A stretch of 64,000 nt of DNA from the NCBI GenBank assembly GCA_963662575.1, contig OY759723.1, positions 4,588,001-4,652,000 of the forward strand. Direction: 5' to 3'. The notes under the pieces are model-generated. The model was not told the origin of the DNA and made no database searches. It worked only from the letters and a program-made list of their open reading frames with translations. The stretch is from Bin5 sp963662575 (GTDB lineage: Bacteria; Chloroflexota; Anaerolineae; Caldilineales; Caldilineaceae). The translations under genes were made by a program, and so were the position numbers. This document shows positions 55,599 to 64,000 of the stretch, one piece after another; position 1 is the stretch's first letter; each line of letters starts with the position of its first letter.

Positions 55599-56570
55599 TC
55601 AGTCCCCGGCCGTTGTTACGACGGCAAAGTAGATGATCTGGCCAGCCTCGGCCCCAGGTTCGATAGTGATTGCGGCACTATTCTGGCTGGCTAGCAGGTA
55701 GCCCTGCACATCCTCCACCGATACTGTGTATTCGCCGGCATCCAATTCTGCAAACAGGGTTCCGGCAGTGCCGTCGTTTTCCGCTACGGCCACTGCTCTG
55801 CCATCAGGTGTAGAGAGAGTGAAGGTAGCGCCGGCGATGAAGTTTTCAGTGTTGTCGAAAACGCCGTCTGCATTTGCATCGAGATAGAGATAGACGAGGA
55901 GGCCATCAGGCGCGACATCCGTGCTCTCGATAGCTAGCGGCTTGGCAGGGGACAGAGCCAGTGTCGCTTCCTCCGATGACCGGACATTCGATGGCTGAGA
56001 AGCAGTGGTGGTAGTCACGTCGTCTACGGCCTGGGTGTTTTCCTGGCGAGTGGCGGCTGGGGGAATGTCATTCAGCGGCGTTGCGGCCGAAGTTTCCGAA
56101 TCCATCATTGCCAGCGCCTGTGTCAGAGCCGCGGTGAAGAGGTCAAAGTTGCGTCTGGTAACCTGAAGGTCACTTACGGCACTGTCCAGCTCGCTGATAT
56201 GAATGCCTTGGTCGCTGAGACTACGGTCGAGATCGGACAGGCTGGTGTCAAGGGTTGCGAGACTCTTGTGCAGGGCGGCGACCGCGCCGGCCTCCTGTTC
56301 CAGAACTACGATGCGCTCGCCGAGGGCGTCGATGTTGGTGTTTACGCCATCGAGATCGGAGGACACGGCGGTCATGCCGGCCTCGAGGGCATTCACCTTG
56401 GAAGTATTGGTGAAATTCAGAGTGCCGCCATTCCAGATTGCCAGTACCAGGAGAGTGAGAAGCAGGCCGATTATTGCGCCGCCGATGGCAGACAGATAGG
56501 CAGTCAGCGATTCTTCGACTTCCGGCATGCTGAATTCGAGCTCCGGTGGCTGCTTTGTCTGGAGTTCCAT
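55599..56570 (-). CDS. Membrane protein with coiled coil and SdrD-B/Cna-B-like domain
   Basis: The 323-residue protein has a short cytoplasmic start, one membrane segment (LSAIGGAIIGLLLTLLVLAIW, about 26-46) and a long periodic coiled coil (55-150; repeated LD.SLSDLDRSLSDQ pattern). A Thr/Ser-rich region follows, then a C-terminal beta-sandwich (225-322) with YLYLDANADGVFDNTENFIAGATFTL, as in SdrD-B/Cna-B domains. GAGGAG is six bases before the ATG at 56570. The frame is open to 56879, but the first residues there come from repeat unit A. Function is unknown; a surface spacer or anchoring protein is plausible. Confidence 0.65.
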   Translation of the reverse strand: MELQTKQPPELEFSMPEVEESLTAYLSAIGGAIIGLLLTLLVLAIWNGGTLNFTNTSKVNALEAGMTAVSSDLDGVNTNIDALGERIVVLEQEAGAVAALHKSLATLDTSLSDLDRSLSDQGIHISELDSAVSDLQVTRRNFDLFTAALTQALAMMDSETSAATPLNDIPPAATRQENTQAVDDVTTTTASQPSNVRSSEEATLALSPAKPLAIESTDVAPDGLLVYLYLDANADGVFDNTENFIAGATFTLSTPDGRAVAVAENDGTAGTLFAELDAGEYTVSVEDVQGYLLASQNSAAITIEPGAEAGQIIYFAVVTTAGD

Positions 56571-56832
56571 TGCAATCTCCTCTAACGTAACCGTTTTCTC
56601 TGTGGCGCCCAGGTTGTTGAAATGCGCAGAGTTGGAATGGTTTGCGGCCATCCTGCCCTGCCAGGACTGCTCTATCACCAAGTGATGCTGACTGACGTTT
56701 GCCTTCGCCTTGAAGATGTCCATGCGGGGGACGTCGAGCTGACTTTGGCCCTTGTAGCTGGGCTTTTGTTGCGGAATTACCTTTGGACAATACAAAAATC
56801 GGCGGAATATGTCAACTGTGTTGGCTTGAGGA

Positions 56833-57018
56833 GGGTGCAGTACACATTTGGGGTGGGAATAGTAGGGACTGGAATTCATGCCGGCGGTGGCTGAAATTGT
56901 TCGCCGGCTTTGGGAGAGTCAGAGGGCAGGCACAAGGCCGGCACATACCTTCCGCTGTTTGGAGGGCAGAGGGCAGGCACAAGGCCTGCCCCTACAGTTC
57001 TTTGAGTGGGCGGCGCTG
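56833..57018. repeat. Dispersed repeat unit A, copy 2
   Basis: Matches 3006-3238 from GGGTGCAGT.CACATTT through CATGCCGGCGGTGGCTGAAA and the final CTTTGAGTGGG. It carries two GGGCAGGC hairpins (56924-56948, 56971-56995) instead of three; the first has a CCGGCACATAC variant. Confidence 0.75.
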
Positions 57019-57056
57019 TGATGTGTTTGGAGGTCCCGAATTTGCAGAGTACTCAG

Positions 57057-57086
57057 TTGCTGACCGTGAGCGGGAAGGTCTATAAT
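57057..57086 (+). promoter_or_regulatory. Candidate promoter of pncC
   Basis: TTGCTG (57057-57062) and a perfect TATAAT (57081-57086) are separated by 18 bases, about 80 bases before the pncC start. Confidence 0.45.
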
Positions 57087-57168
57087 TGCCTGAAAACGGG
57101 CTGTGTGTGCTGAGTCCTGAAGACAGTTTCATTGCCGAGCAGGAACACGCGGGAAATATAGATTAGAC

Positions 57169-57693
57169 ATGTCAATGCAAATTGAAATTCCGAGAGACGA
57201 AGTAACGCTGACGGGGCTGGCGAAAGAGACGGGTCTGGCGCTAAAGAGAGCGGGGCTTACGGCTGCGATCGCGGAGAGCTGCACGGGTGGGCTGGTCGGC
57301 CACTTGATGACGGAGATTCCGGGTAGTTCAGACTGGTTTCTGGGAAGCGCCGGCGTATACAGTTATGCGGCGAAGGAGAGGCTATTGGGCGTGGACCACG
57401 ATCTTTTGCTACGCGAGGGGGCGGTCAACGCCGCGGTTGCCGGTCAGATGGCGGCTGGCGCGCTTTTGCGATATGAGGCCGACGTAGCGGTGTCGATCAC
57501 CGGTGTGGCCGGGCCCGGCGGAACTGTTGAGAAGCCGATGGGCCTTGTCTATTTACATCTGGCGGCGCGGGATGGTACAAACCGGGCGGAGAAGGCGGTT
57601 TGGCCTGCTGACCGTCGCGGCAACAAGCTGATGAGCGCACAGTTTGCGCTGGAAATGTTGCGATCGTTTGCTGTGGACAGGGCAGGTCGATGA
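57169..57693 (+). CDS. pncC: CinA-like/nicotinamide-nucleotide amidase (PncC)
   Basis: The 174-residue protein corresponds to the C-terminal CinA domain, which deamidates nicotinamide mononucleotide to nicotinate mononucleotide in NAD recycling. Signatures are AAIAESCTGGLVGHLMTEIPGSS, YSYAAKERLLGV, VSITGVAGPGG and PMGLVYLHL. The Ser in ESCTGG is expected to be catalytic. The length fits a stand-alone PncC rather than full CinA. The downstream small gene overlaps its stop by four bases, so the two are translated together. Confidence 0.9.
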   Translation: MSMQIEIPRDEVTLTGLAKETGLALKRAGLTAAIAESCTGGLVGHLMTEIPGSSDWFLGSAGVYSYAAKERLLGVDHDLLLREGAVNAAVAGQMAAGALLRYEADVAVSITGVAGPGGTVEKPMGLVYLHLAARDGTNRAEKAVWPADRRGNKLMSAQFALEMLRSFAVDRAGR

Positions 57694-57956
57694 GTAGGCA
57701 GGTGGCGGTCAACGAAGCGGTCAAAGTGGGGGTTCGCCTGCTGCCATCTGGCAAGGTGGCGCCGAAGTCGTTCGAATGGCAGGGCAGAACGCATTTTGTT
57801 GTCGCGCAGGGCCGTCAGTGGGAGGAACGAAAGGAAGGTCAACGGGTGCGCTGTTTCCTGGTGCAGACGCAGGTAGGGAGTTCATTTGAGCTGCAATGGG
57901 ATGCGGCAGAGGACGAATGGGTTTTGTATCAGGCCTGGATAGCGGACTTTGTCTGA
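57690..57956 (+). CDS. Small hypothetical protein coupled to pncC
   Basis: The 88-residue frame begins at an ATG that overlaps the pncC stop (ATGA). It contains VRLLPSGKVAPKSFEWQGRT, then HFVVAQGRQWEERKEGQRVR and FELQWDAAEDEWVLYQAWIA. The pattern suggests a small beta-barrel similar to uncharacterised DUFs with a conserved F-W-G-R segment, but I do not recognise it with confidence. Its tight coupling to pncC is the main evidence that it is real. Confidence 0.65.
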   Translation: MSRQVAVNEAVKVGVRLLPSGKVAPKSFEWQGRTHFVVAQGRQWEERKEGQRVRCFLVQTQVGSSFELQWDAAEDEWVLYQAWIADFV

Positions 57957-57974
57957 AGACATTCTTGATTGATT

Positions 57975-58269
57975 GGTAACTACTGAGCCATATACAGTGC
58001 CTGTGTGGACCAGACCTTCAGTCACGCCGTCATTCGGGTTGTCTCATTGTGTATTCGTCGGCAGCCGCCGCCTTGGTCAAGCCGCACTGCTGGAATTACG
58101 CCGAATGGTGGATGAGGCATGTTTTTGGGCGGGGGCGTTGCGGGGGCGGAGCCCCTGCACAAGGGAGGGCGCTTGCGCCCGACCGCCCAAAAAACAGAGG
58201 GTGAAGAGAGAGTAAACACGTTCGCTCGCTTCATTCAGATTGCAGATCAGTTACTGCTGAGCAGTTACA
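57975..58269. mobile_element. MITE-like 295-bp element with terminal inverted repeats, copy 2
   Basis: The left end is GGTAACTACTGAGCCA (57975-57990), and the right end CTGCTGAGCAGTTACA lies near 58254-58269. It aligns with 3854-4149 along its whole length, about five in six bases identical by eye. The structured core is at 58124-58191. Frames of 70 codons are open on the minus strand in both copies, but the differences between them look unconstrained, so they were not called. It fills the gap between the small pncC partner and an oxidoreductase. Confidence 0.65.
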
Positions 58270-58370
58270 TCGATTGCGGGTTTCGTCGCCATCATCAAGC
58301 CGGGAGAGTTGCCAGTCTCAATCGCCGGCAGACTTCCGTGCCTAGAGCAGCAAGACTGCAAGCCGGGAAA

Positions 58371-59552
58371 TCAGGCCTTGGGCCCATCTCCCCAGTCCGG
58401 AATTGACAGAATTTCCCCATCCTTCAAAGCAGACTTGTGGGCGATGACACCGGCGGCCATGTAACGCACTGCGGACCAGACGTCAATTGCAGGTTGCCGT
58501 TCCTGGGCGGCTGCCTCTACGAATTCGTGGACCAGGTAGGGGTGGGAACCGCCATGGCCGCCATAGATTTCTGAGGTACGGCTGACAGATCGGAAGGCCT
58601 CTTCAATTTCGGGGGGAAGGGGCTCACGCATCTGTTCGGCAGTAAGGTGCGTGCTTCCTTCCTTATTGCACCAGTGATCGTTTTCAAAGCTGCCTTGTGT
58701 GCCGTAGACGCGGAATATTTCACGGCCGCGGTGCCCGATCTCGCGGAGTTCGCAAATACGCATGGTAGAACCGTTGCTCATGTAGAAGAGGGCTGTTTCG
58801 TTGCTAAAGCCGTAGCCATTCTCGTCGAAATAGCTGTCGCCGGTGCGATTTTGGTAGCCCCAGGCGCAAACTTTGCGTGCATGGGCGTTCATGACGCTCA
58901 TCGGTCCGCCGGTTGAGTGGGTGGGATAGTGCATGGGGCCGGTGAGGATGCCCTTGCTTATGTAGGCATCGCGAACCTGTAGCCATTCTTGCCCGGCCTG
59001 GCTGGCGAGGCGGTGGGCCTGCACCTGGCGCAGGTTGCTGCCGACACTTTCAACGTCGTGGAGGTATTCGCCCTCGCTGTAAACGAAGTCACCGAAGGCG
59101 CCTTCGGCCGCACGCCGGCGACAGTAGATTGCCTCAGACCGGTAGAAGGTGGTTTCACCCAGCATATAGTTTTGGCCGGTACGTTCCACGGTCTCGACGA
59201 GACGGGCGCACCAGTCGAGGATTTCGTCGCCGTCGGGCAACATGACGATGGGAACGGCGCTGTAGACGTGTTTGCCCGCTTCCATGGCCTGGACGGCCTG
59301 GGGCGCGTGAAGCCAGGGCTGGGTAAAGAGTGCCAGGGCGTCGATGTCGCTGGCGCAGATTTCGTCGAGTGAGGCGTAGGCGTCGCGAGGGTGGAATTTG
59401 GCTTGCCAGCGTTCATCGGTTGCGAAGCGGGCGATGCGTTCCGGTTCGCGATCGCAAAGGGCGATTCTGTCTACGAGCGGGTGGCTCATGAAGAGATCGG
59501 CGAAGGAACTGCCGAAAGATCCCAGACCGACGATACCGAGGCTGATGCCCAT
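58371..59552 (-). CDS. Gfo/Idh/MocA family oxidoreductase
   Basis: The 393-residue protein has the Rossmann motif LGIVGLGSFGSSFADLFMSH and DRIALCDREPERIARF. In place of the usual EKP it has HVYSAVPIVML, seen in one subgroup of the family. GETTFYRSEAIYCRRRAAEG follows, then a substrate domain with KGILTGPMHYPTHSTGGPMS and ETALFYMSNGSTMRICELRE. His in MHYPTHSTGG is likely near the active site. It is longer than the 31365 gene product and not its close paralogue. It stands alone between the MITE-like element and a Uma2 gene. Confidence 0.87.
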   Translation of the reverse strand: MGISLGIVGLGSFGSSFADLFMSHPLVDRIALCDREPERIARFATDERWQAKFHPRDAYASLDEICASDIDALALFTQPWLHAPQAVQAMEAGKHVYSAVPIVMLPDGDEILDWCARLVETVERTGQNYMLGETTFYRSEAIYCRRRAAEGAFGDFVYSEGEYLHDVESVGSNLRQVQAHRLASQAGQEWLQVRDAYISKGILTGPMHYPTHSTGGPMSVMNAHARKVCAWGYQNRTGDSYFDENGYGFSNETALFYMSNGSTMRICELREIGHRGREIFRVYGTQGSFENDHWCNKEGSTHLTAEQMREPLPPEIEEAFRSVSRTSEIYGGHGGSHPYLVHEFVEAAAQERQPAIDVWSAVRYMAAGVIAHKSALKDGEILSIPDWGDGPKA

Positions 59553-59693
59553 TTTGGCTTCCTTTCATGGGTTGAAGGTGACGGTCCAGCGAATTTAATT
59601 CATGGTAGCTGGCGTTTGCGTTTCTTTGATTTTATCACTTCTGGCTTGTGGAAGAGATCTCTGCGTTGAAGTTGCGGCCAGTTTTGGGAGGAT

Positions 59694-60653
59694 TTAAGAG
59701 AGTCTCTTGCGCAGTCTCTCCAGTTCCGTTTCCAGTTCGCGCAGGCGGCCTTCACTGGATGCAGCTCTTTTTTCTGCCTGTATTCGGGCAGCCGCTTCGC
59801 TTTCTGCGCGTTTCGCTTCGCTTTCTGCGCGATTTGCTTCGCTTGCGGCCTTCTCAACTGAGGCTCTATAGCCGGGAACTACATAGTCGCTGTAAACGGC
59901 ATCCAGTGCCAACTCCTGCAGCGGAGGCTTTCGGTCCAGGTCATCTATTCGGAACTGAAAACCGGTCAAGACTTCTGAACGGATCACACCCAGATTATTG
60001 GGCTGAATGGTCTCATAGTGACCAGGCGACGCCAGACGGTAGAACCGCATGTGTTCACCGGTTGGATCGAGGATGAAGTATTCCATCACACCGCCGAGCG
60101 CGTAGTCTTCTTTTTTTTCTTCTGTGTCGCGCAGGACTTCGGCGATGGTGGAATCGGAGACGGCCTCAACTACAAGGTCGCACACGCCTTCGAAGTGACG
60201 CTGGTCGATACGGCCCCATGGCGTTGGGTTGGTGTTCAGAATTACGCCAACGTCGGGTTTGCGCACGGCTTCCCTCGTTCCCGAAGGAGCGTCAGGGTCG
60301 GGCATTGTCAGTTCGAAGCCGGTTTCCAAGTTGAGCAGGGAGGCGTGGCGGAAGGTTACAATGTTGCAATACAACAGGATAAGGAACCAGTTGTAGAGGT
60401 CCAACTGAGGTTGGTTGGGCAAGGGTTTGGCCTCCAGGATGCCGTTGTTCCACTCGTAACTTACGTCAATGTCCGGGTAGGGATTCTCGTACCACTTAGC
60501 GAAGTACTCCTCTTTGGAGACGCGACGCCCTTCATCGGGGGCTCGATCGCTGGCGCTAAGGGTCCTTCCAGGCCGCTGTGCGGCACTGCCGTTATCCGGA
60601 ACGACATCCTGCTGTTTGCGAGGCTCCTCTTGCATTAATTCTTCTGATTTCAT
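59694..60653 (-). CDS. Uma2 family (DUF820) putative restriction-like endonuclease with C-terminal coiled coil
   Basis: The Uma2 domain (about residues 45-235) is a PD-(D/E)xK-like fold: VSKEEYFAKWYENPYPDIDV, then EWNNGILEAKPLP, RKPDVGVILN with the metal-binding Asp, and CDLVVEAVSDSTIAEVLRD with the acidic residue, then KKEDYALGGVMEYFILDP. The C-terminal 60 residues are a charged coiled coil made of AESEAKRAESEA-like repeats. Uma2 genes are common in Chloroflexota and cyanobacteria, often in many copies; their role is unclear. No methylase is adjacent. Confidence 0.85.
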   Translation of the reverse strand: MKSEELMQEEPRKQQDVVPDNGSAAQRPGRTLSASDRAPDEGRRVSKEEYFAKWYENPYPDIDVSYEWNNGILEAKPLPNQPQLDLYNWFLILLYCNIVTFRHASLLNLETGFELTMPDPDAPSGTREAVRKPDVGVILNTNPTPWGRIDQRHFEGVCDLVVEAVSDSTIAEVLRDTEEKKEDYALGGVMEYFILDPTGEHMRFYRLASPGHYETIQPNNLGVIRSEVLTGFQFRIDDLDRKPPLQELALDAVYSDYVVPGYRASVEKAASEANRAESEAKRAESEAAARIQAEKRAASSEGRLRELETELERLRKRLS

Positions 60654-61447
60654 GGATTTCCCTTACTCGTAGACGCAGTTTCCAGGCTGCCACACGGAAG
60701 GCGGCCGGCGCGTTTGGCAGAGGAATTCAGTTCTGCGCCCAGGAGGCCGTAGCGTGTGCATTCTAACACGTTGAAAGAGGCCGATCCTAACAGGCCGAAT
60801 CTGGCGGGTAGCCACTGAGCGCAAGTCTCATTTTTCTTTGACCTATGTATTTTACTATGGATTGGCAGTGGACAGGTGCTGATTCGGAACCTCCTTTGGT
60901 CCAATTGGTGAAAGAGTGGCTTTGCCTTTGGCGTGCGGGAGGAAGGCATGGGAGGTGGCGGTGGCGGAAGGTGTTTCTTCAGGGGAGCGCTTTGCTGGGT
61001 ATGAATCGGTATCTGCAGGAATACTGGGGACAGACGAGAGGGAAGGCGAGGGCGGAGGGCGGAGTGATGGTGGGTGGTCAAGCGGGGGACTGTGGACAGT
61101 TGCAGGAGACAAGCGCTGCGGTGGCGAGGGTTGGTTTTGGAGGGGGGCGTCGAACTGCAGTGGTCGGTGGTCAGTGGTCAGTGGATAGTGGCGGGACACC
61201 ATTGCGACGGTGGCAGGACGGGTTTTTGGAGGGAGCGTTGCGGGAGAGACGGGTACGGTCTCAGGGGAGACAGTTCGGAGAAGGCGCGCAATGACAATGG
61301 CTGCGTGACTGGGGAGTAGGCTTTTATTTGGGGTCAAGGTGCGATTTGGACCGGGCCCAGGCTCCTAGTGCGGAAGGCGATTCTCATATATGATTGTGGT
61401 TGCTTCGACTTGAAATTCTTCTCTCATCTTACACAAGGGGAGCTATG
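60654..61447. other. Intergenic region with a partial structured repeat
   Basis: About 790 bases with no recognisable gene. Near 61100-61150 the sequence GGTGGCGAGGGTTGGTTTTGGAGGGGGGCGT is the left half of core B seen in full at 9917-9984, after which it diverges. A short GGTCAGTGGTCAGTGGATAGTGG stretch near 61164-61190 resembles 7855-7870. Frames on both strands are low-complexity. Confidence 0.5.
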
Positions 61448-62515
61448 ATGAAAGCTGCGATTTTGTATGAGGCGCACGCGCCTGTGGCCGTTAAAGAGGT
61501 CGAGATCGAGGAGCCGGGGACTGGCGAGGTGTTGTTGGATATTGTTGGGGCAGGGGTCTGTCACAGCGACTACCACTACGTTAACGATCATAGGACGCCG
61601 CGGCGGATGCCCTGGTTGTTGGGGCATGAGGGGGCGGGCACTGTGCGGGCAGTTGGGGACGGTGTGCGCGACTTTGCGGTGGGCGACAAGATTATTCTTT
61701 CGCTGGATGCGATGTGCGGGAGCTGCCGGAACTGCACAAATGGCCGTCCCGCGCTGTGCGAAACGCATCGCATGGAGCCGGTGAGCCGGTATAAGCAGGA
61801 TGGGGAACCGATCTATCACGTACGGCCCACGTTTGTGGAGCAGACGCTGGCGCTGGCCGACGCTTGCGTGAAGGTGCCGGATGACACGCCGCTGGCACAG
61901 GCTTGTTTGATAAGCTGCGGCGTTATTACCGGCATTGGCGCGGTGGTGAACCGGGCCCAGGTCGAGACGGGGGCGTCGATGGCAGTGTTTGGCTGCGGAG
62001 GGGTGGGGCTGAATGTGATCCAGGGAGGCGTGCTGGCTGCGGCGGGCAAGATAATCGCGGTCGATACGGTTGATTACAAGCTGGAGCTGGCCGAGCAGAT
62101 GGGGGCGACGCACTTTGTTAACAGTGCCAAGGAGGACCCGGTCCAGCGGATTATCGAAATCACGGACGGGGGCGCGGACTATGCGTTTGAGGTTGTGGGC
62201 TTTCCGTCGATTGTGAGGCAGGCGATCGACTCGGTGCGGATGACGGGCACGGCGGTGGTGGTGGGTGTACAGCCGACGGGACAGGATGTCTCAGTTGAGG
62301 GATGGCATTTGCTGGAAGATCGGACGCTAATGGGCGCTTTTCACGGCGCGGCGCGGCCGCGTGTCGACTTTTTATGGATTCTCGATCTTTACAAGCAGGG
62401 CAAAATCAAGTTGGACGAACTGATTTCACGGTACCGGCCGCTGGATGAGATAAACGAAGCATTTGCCGACATGAACGAGGGCAAGGTTGCACGGTCAGTG
62501 CTGGTGTTTGACTGA
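61448..62515 (+). CDS. Zinc-dependent alcohol dehydrogenase (class III-like)
   Basis: The 355-residue MDR enzyme carries the catalytic zinc ligands (Cys in AGVCHSDYH, His in LLGHEGAGTV and Cys at the CLISCGV segment) and the four-Cys structural zinc site in MCGSCRNCTNGRPALC. The cofactor motif is AVFGCGGVGLNVIQGGVLAA with IIAVDTVDYKLE, favouring NAD. It resembles class III/formaldehyde or benzyl-alcohol-type dehydrogenases. AGGGG lies seven bases before the second of two adjacent ATG codons, so 61448 was preferred over 61445. It is not in an obvious operon. Confidence 0.9.
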   Translation: MKAAILYEAHAPVAVKEVEIEEPGTGEVLLDIVGAGVCHSDYHYVNDHRTPRRMPWLLGHEGAGTVRAVGDGVRDFAVGDKIILSLDAMCGSCRNCTNGRPALCETHRMEPVSRYKQDGEPIYHVRPTFVEQTLALADACVKVPDDTPLAQACLISCGVITGIGAVVNRAQVETGASMAVFGCGGVGLNVIQGGVLAAAGKIIAVDTVDYKLELAEQMGATHFVNSAKEDPVQRIIEITDGGADYAFEVVGFPSIVRQAIDSVRMTGTAVVVGVQPTGQDVSVEGWHLLEDRTLMGAFHGAARPRVDFLWILDLYKQGKIKLDELISRYRPLDEINEAFADMNEGKVARSVLVFD

Positions 62516-62887
62516 ACAGTTCCCGCGGCCAAATGTCGGGGGCATGTGAACGGTCCCTTTAGCCCTTTCCTCAGGATAGAGTGGCCTGTAGTACCTGGTA
62601 TTCAGCCACGGTATCCTGGCCACGTAGCCCTGGGGACAGGATACTTTGTTGAAACTGCACAAGTACAAGCGCGGTTCACTCACTCGTCGCCAGATGAGTA
62701 GCACTTCCGCGCCACGTCTCCCCCAGACGCTCCCCACCTCCGGCATGCGGCCCCTCCGAAAGCGAGTTGCACGGTTTCTGTCATTTGGGTTATATTCTGG
62801 GCGGATGGTGCCAGTTAATGCTTTAGCGCCATCCCCCCGCAGCAGCCTCTGAACCCGACTAGCCAGAACCTTCGGGAGGAAAATTAT
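62516..62887. other. Intergenic region with one promoter candidate
   Basis: About 370 bases between the dehydrogenase and the partial hydrolase. The only feature I can support is the promoter candidate at 62767-62796. No hairpin with a T-run or RNA gene was seen. Confidence 0.5.
62767..62796 (+). promoter_or_regulatory. Candidate promoter of the family-10-like hydrolase gene
   Basis: TTGCAC (62767-62772) and TATATT (62791-62796) are 18 bases apart, about 90 bases before the start codon at 62888. Confidence 0.45.
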
Positions 62888-64000
62888 ATGCCTGCACGTG
62901 ATCCGATCTATCTGACCGATCTGGGCCAGTGTCAGCCTCAGCTTGCCCTCTCCGCCGACAGACGAAAATACCACTGGCAGGTCGTTCCTTACGAAACCGA
63001 GGGCTTTTGCGGCAACATGCTTATCGCCGGCCCCGAGACGGAGGCGCCGCCGATAACTCTACCCGTGGGCGTTTCCGGATGGCACAGCATTTATATTGGT
63101 CTCTGGAGCAATTGGACTGTCGACCTGGCCCGCGTCAAACTTTCCGGCGACAGCTCATTCACCAAGATTAACCGCGAGATCGAAGAGGGAAAGTTTGGAG
63201 ACAATTACTCCTTGGACGAACGTTATTGGAAGACAGCGGATCTTACTGGCCAGGACCTGATTTTCGGGCAACAGTCGGCCGGTATTTCACAGCCTGCCTA
63301 CATCGCCTATGCTAAGCTGGTACCCTTGGACGACGACGAGGTTGAACAGCTGCTGGCCGATCGAGCCGACAGCAGCAACAGGCGCCTCATCTGCATGAAT
63401 GACGGTTTCAGCGACTTTGGCCGCTTCCGGCCTACGAGCAGAGAAGAGATCTGGGAGTTTCTCGAGCCATTCAGAGATACGGACTTTCAGAAAATGTTCT
63501 GGTGTCCTGGCGCCGGCGGGGATGTGCTTACCTATCCTTCCGCTATCGGCAGTCTGACGGGAAGCAAGACGAAGGACTTCCCGAGGATCCACGACCGATA
63601 CATCGCCGAGTCTATGCAGATTCTGGCAGGCGCGGGCATCGACACGCTTGAGACTGTAGTGGAATATGGCCATAGCGCGGGGTTGGAGGTCCACATCAGT
63701 CAGCGTATGGAGGCGTTTCAATGCTGCCCCCCATTTGAGGATTACTTTACCGGCGACTTCTACATGCAGCACCCGGAGTGGCGCTGTGTGGACATTGACG
63801 GTCGGGAGATTGCGCGGATGAGTTACGCTTTCCCAGAGGTGCAGGACCTGGTGGTACGCGTTTTCCTTGAAATGGCTACGCGATACGACATTGACGGCAT
63901 CAACCCAATATTCAACAGGGGCGCGCCATTTCTCCTGTACGAGGCGCCGCTGGTCGAAGGGTTCAGGGAAGAGACAGGGCTAGACGCAACGCAACTGGCG
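62888..64000 (+). CDS. Glycosyl-hydrolase-like family 10 (GHL10-type) protein, 3' end outside window
   Basis: A 371-codon frame is open to the window edge. It starts at an ATG with GGGAGG about nine bases upstream. The N-terminal 140 residues are beta-rich (LPVGVSGWHSIYIGLWSNW, YNSLD-like NYSLDERYWKTADLTGQDL). A TIM-barrel-like part follows with GIDTLETVVEYGHSAGLEVH, then MQHPEWRCVDIDGREIARMS, YAFPEVQDLVVRVFLEMATR and YDIDGINPIFNRG. The 'PEW...DG, PEVQD, YD(V/I)DGI' order is typical of GHL10/DUF4015-like glycosidases that use an Asp or Glu in the last strands. The C-terminal half is missing, so catalytic residues cannot be fully assigned. Confidence 0.75.
   Translation, partial: MPARDPIYLTDLGQCQPQLALSADRRKYHWQVVPYETEGFCGNMLIAGPETEAPPITLPVGVSGWHSIYIGLWSNWTVDLARVKLSGDSSFTKINREIEEGKFGDNYSLDERYWKTADLTGQDLIFGQQSAGISQPAYIAYAKLVPLDDDEVEQLLADRADSSNRRLICMNDGFSDFGRFRPTSREEIWEFLEPFRDTDFQKMFWCPGAGGDVLTYPSAIGSLTGSKTKDFPRIHDRYIAESMQILAGAGIDTLETVVEYGHSAGLEVHISQRMEAFQCCPPFEDYFTGDFYMQHPEWRCVDIDGREIARMSYAFPEVQDLVVRVFLEMATRYDIDGINPIFNRGAPFLLYEAPLVEGFREETGLDATQLA

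Larger units (their letters stand above)
56571..57168. other. Intergenic region with repeat unit A and a candidate promoter
   Basis: The gap between the coiled-coil gene and pncC holds repeat unit A copy 2 (56833-57018) and the promoter candidate at 57057-57086. The 260 bases left of the repeat could encode an N-terminal extension of the coiled-coil protein if an earlier start is used. Confidence 0.5.

Overview
The window comes from a GC-rich bacterial chromosome. It has no tRNA, rRNA, phage or plasmid backbone genes. Several traits fit an uncultured Chloroflexota of the Anaerolineae/Caldilineaceae type: many phytanoyl-CoA dioxygenase (PhyH) genes, sialidase-like propellers, Gfo/Idh/MocA oxidoreductases, Thr-Pro-rich surface lipoproteins, a Tat/lipobox sugar-binding protein, and an aerobic-type CobN. 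No marker gene settles this, so the assignment is an inference.

Layout. 1-3.7 kb: three surface proteins on the minus strand, two sharing an Ig-like repeat and one a decayed VCBS lipoprotein. 4.1-7.8 kb: a frameshifted exo-sialidase, a second Asp-box propeller and a PhyH gene. 8.3-9.3 kb: an orphan Cys/His-motif gene between 25-bp direct repeats. 10.1-20.0 kb: a cobalamin operon on the plus strand with promoter, B12 riboswitch and hairpin terminator, then cobD, ferredoxin-cobO, ferredoxin-cobN, a BtuF-like binding lipoprotein and cobQ. 20.2-27.3 kb: ThuA, an MDR dehydrogenase, an AlkD-like HEAT protein, an SH3 surface protein, a GMC oxidoreductase and a four-helix-bundle protein. 27.7-35.3 kb: two PhyH genes, then a minus-strand set of SDR, TIM-barrel isomerase, MocA-type oxidoreductase and two tandem desaturase-Rieske fusions resembling MocD plus MocE. 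36.0-39.7 kb: an L,D-transpeptidase and a wax-ester synthase/DGAT, each bracketed by copies of a 240-bp repeat. 39.8-51.3 kb: three more PhyH genes, a sugar ABC importer without its ATPase, a GH43/32-type propeller, DUF1961- and DUF1349-like sugar-associated proteins and an S51 peptidase. 51.4-57.9 kb: gcvP under a tandem glycine riboswitch, divergent rsmD, a coiled-coil membrane protein, and pncC with a small partner. 58.4-64 kb: a Gfo/Idh/MocA protein, a Uma2 nuclease, a zinc alcohol dehydrogenase and a partial family-10-like hydrolase running off the right edge.

How the genes fit together. Most are catabolic and extracytoplasmic: import and trimming of carbohydrates, probably sialylated, methylated or cyclitol sugars, plus many Fe/2-oxoglutarate oxygenases. 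The cobalamin operon and gcvP are each controlled by a riboswitch.

Intergenic DNA is crowded with short dispersed repeats. They include a 295-bp element with terminal inverted repeats and a covarying three-stem core, REP-like hairpins, a 240-bp repeat family and a 62-bp tandem array. The strongest candidates for something undescribed are this structured repeat family and the MocDE-like fusion cluster. All calls were made by eye; no database search was run.
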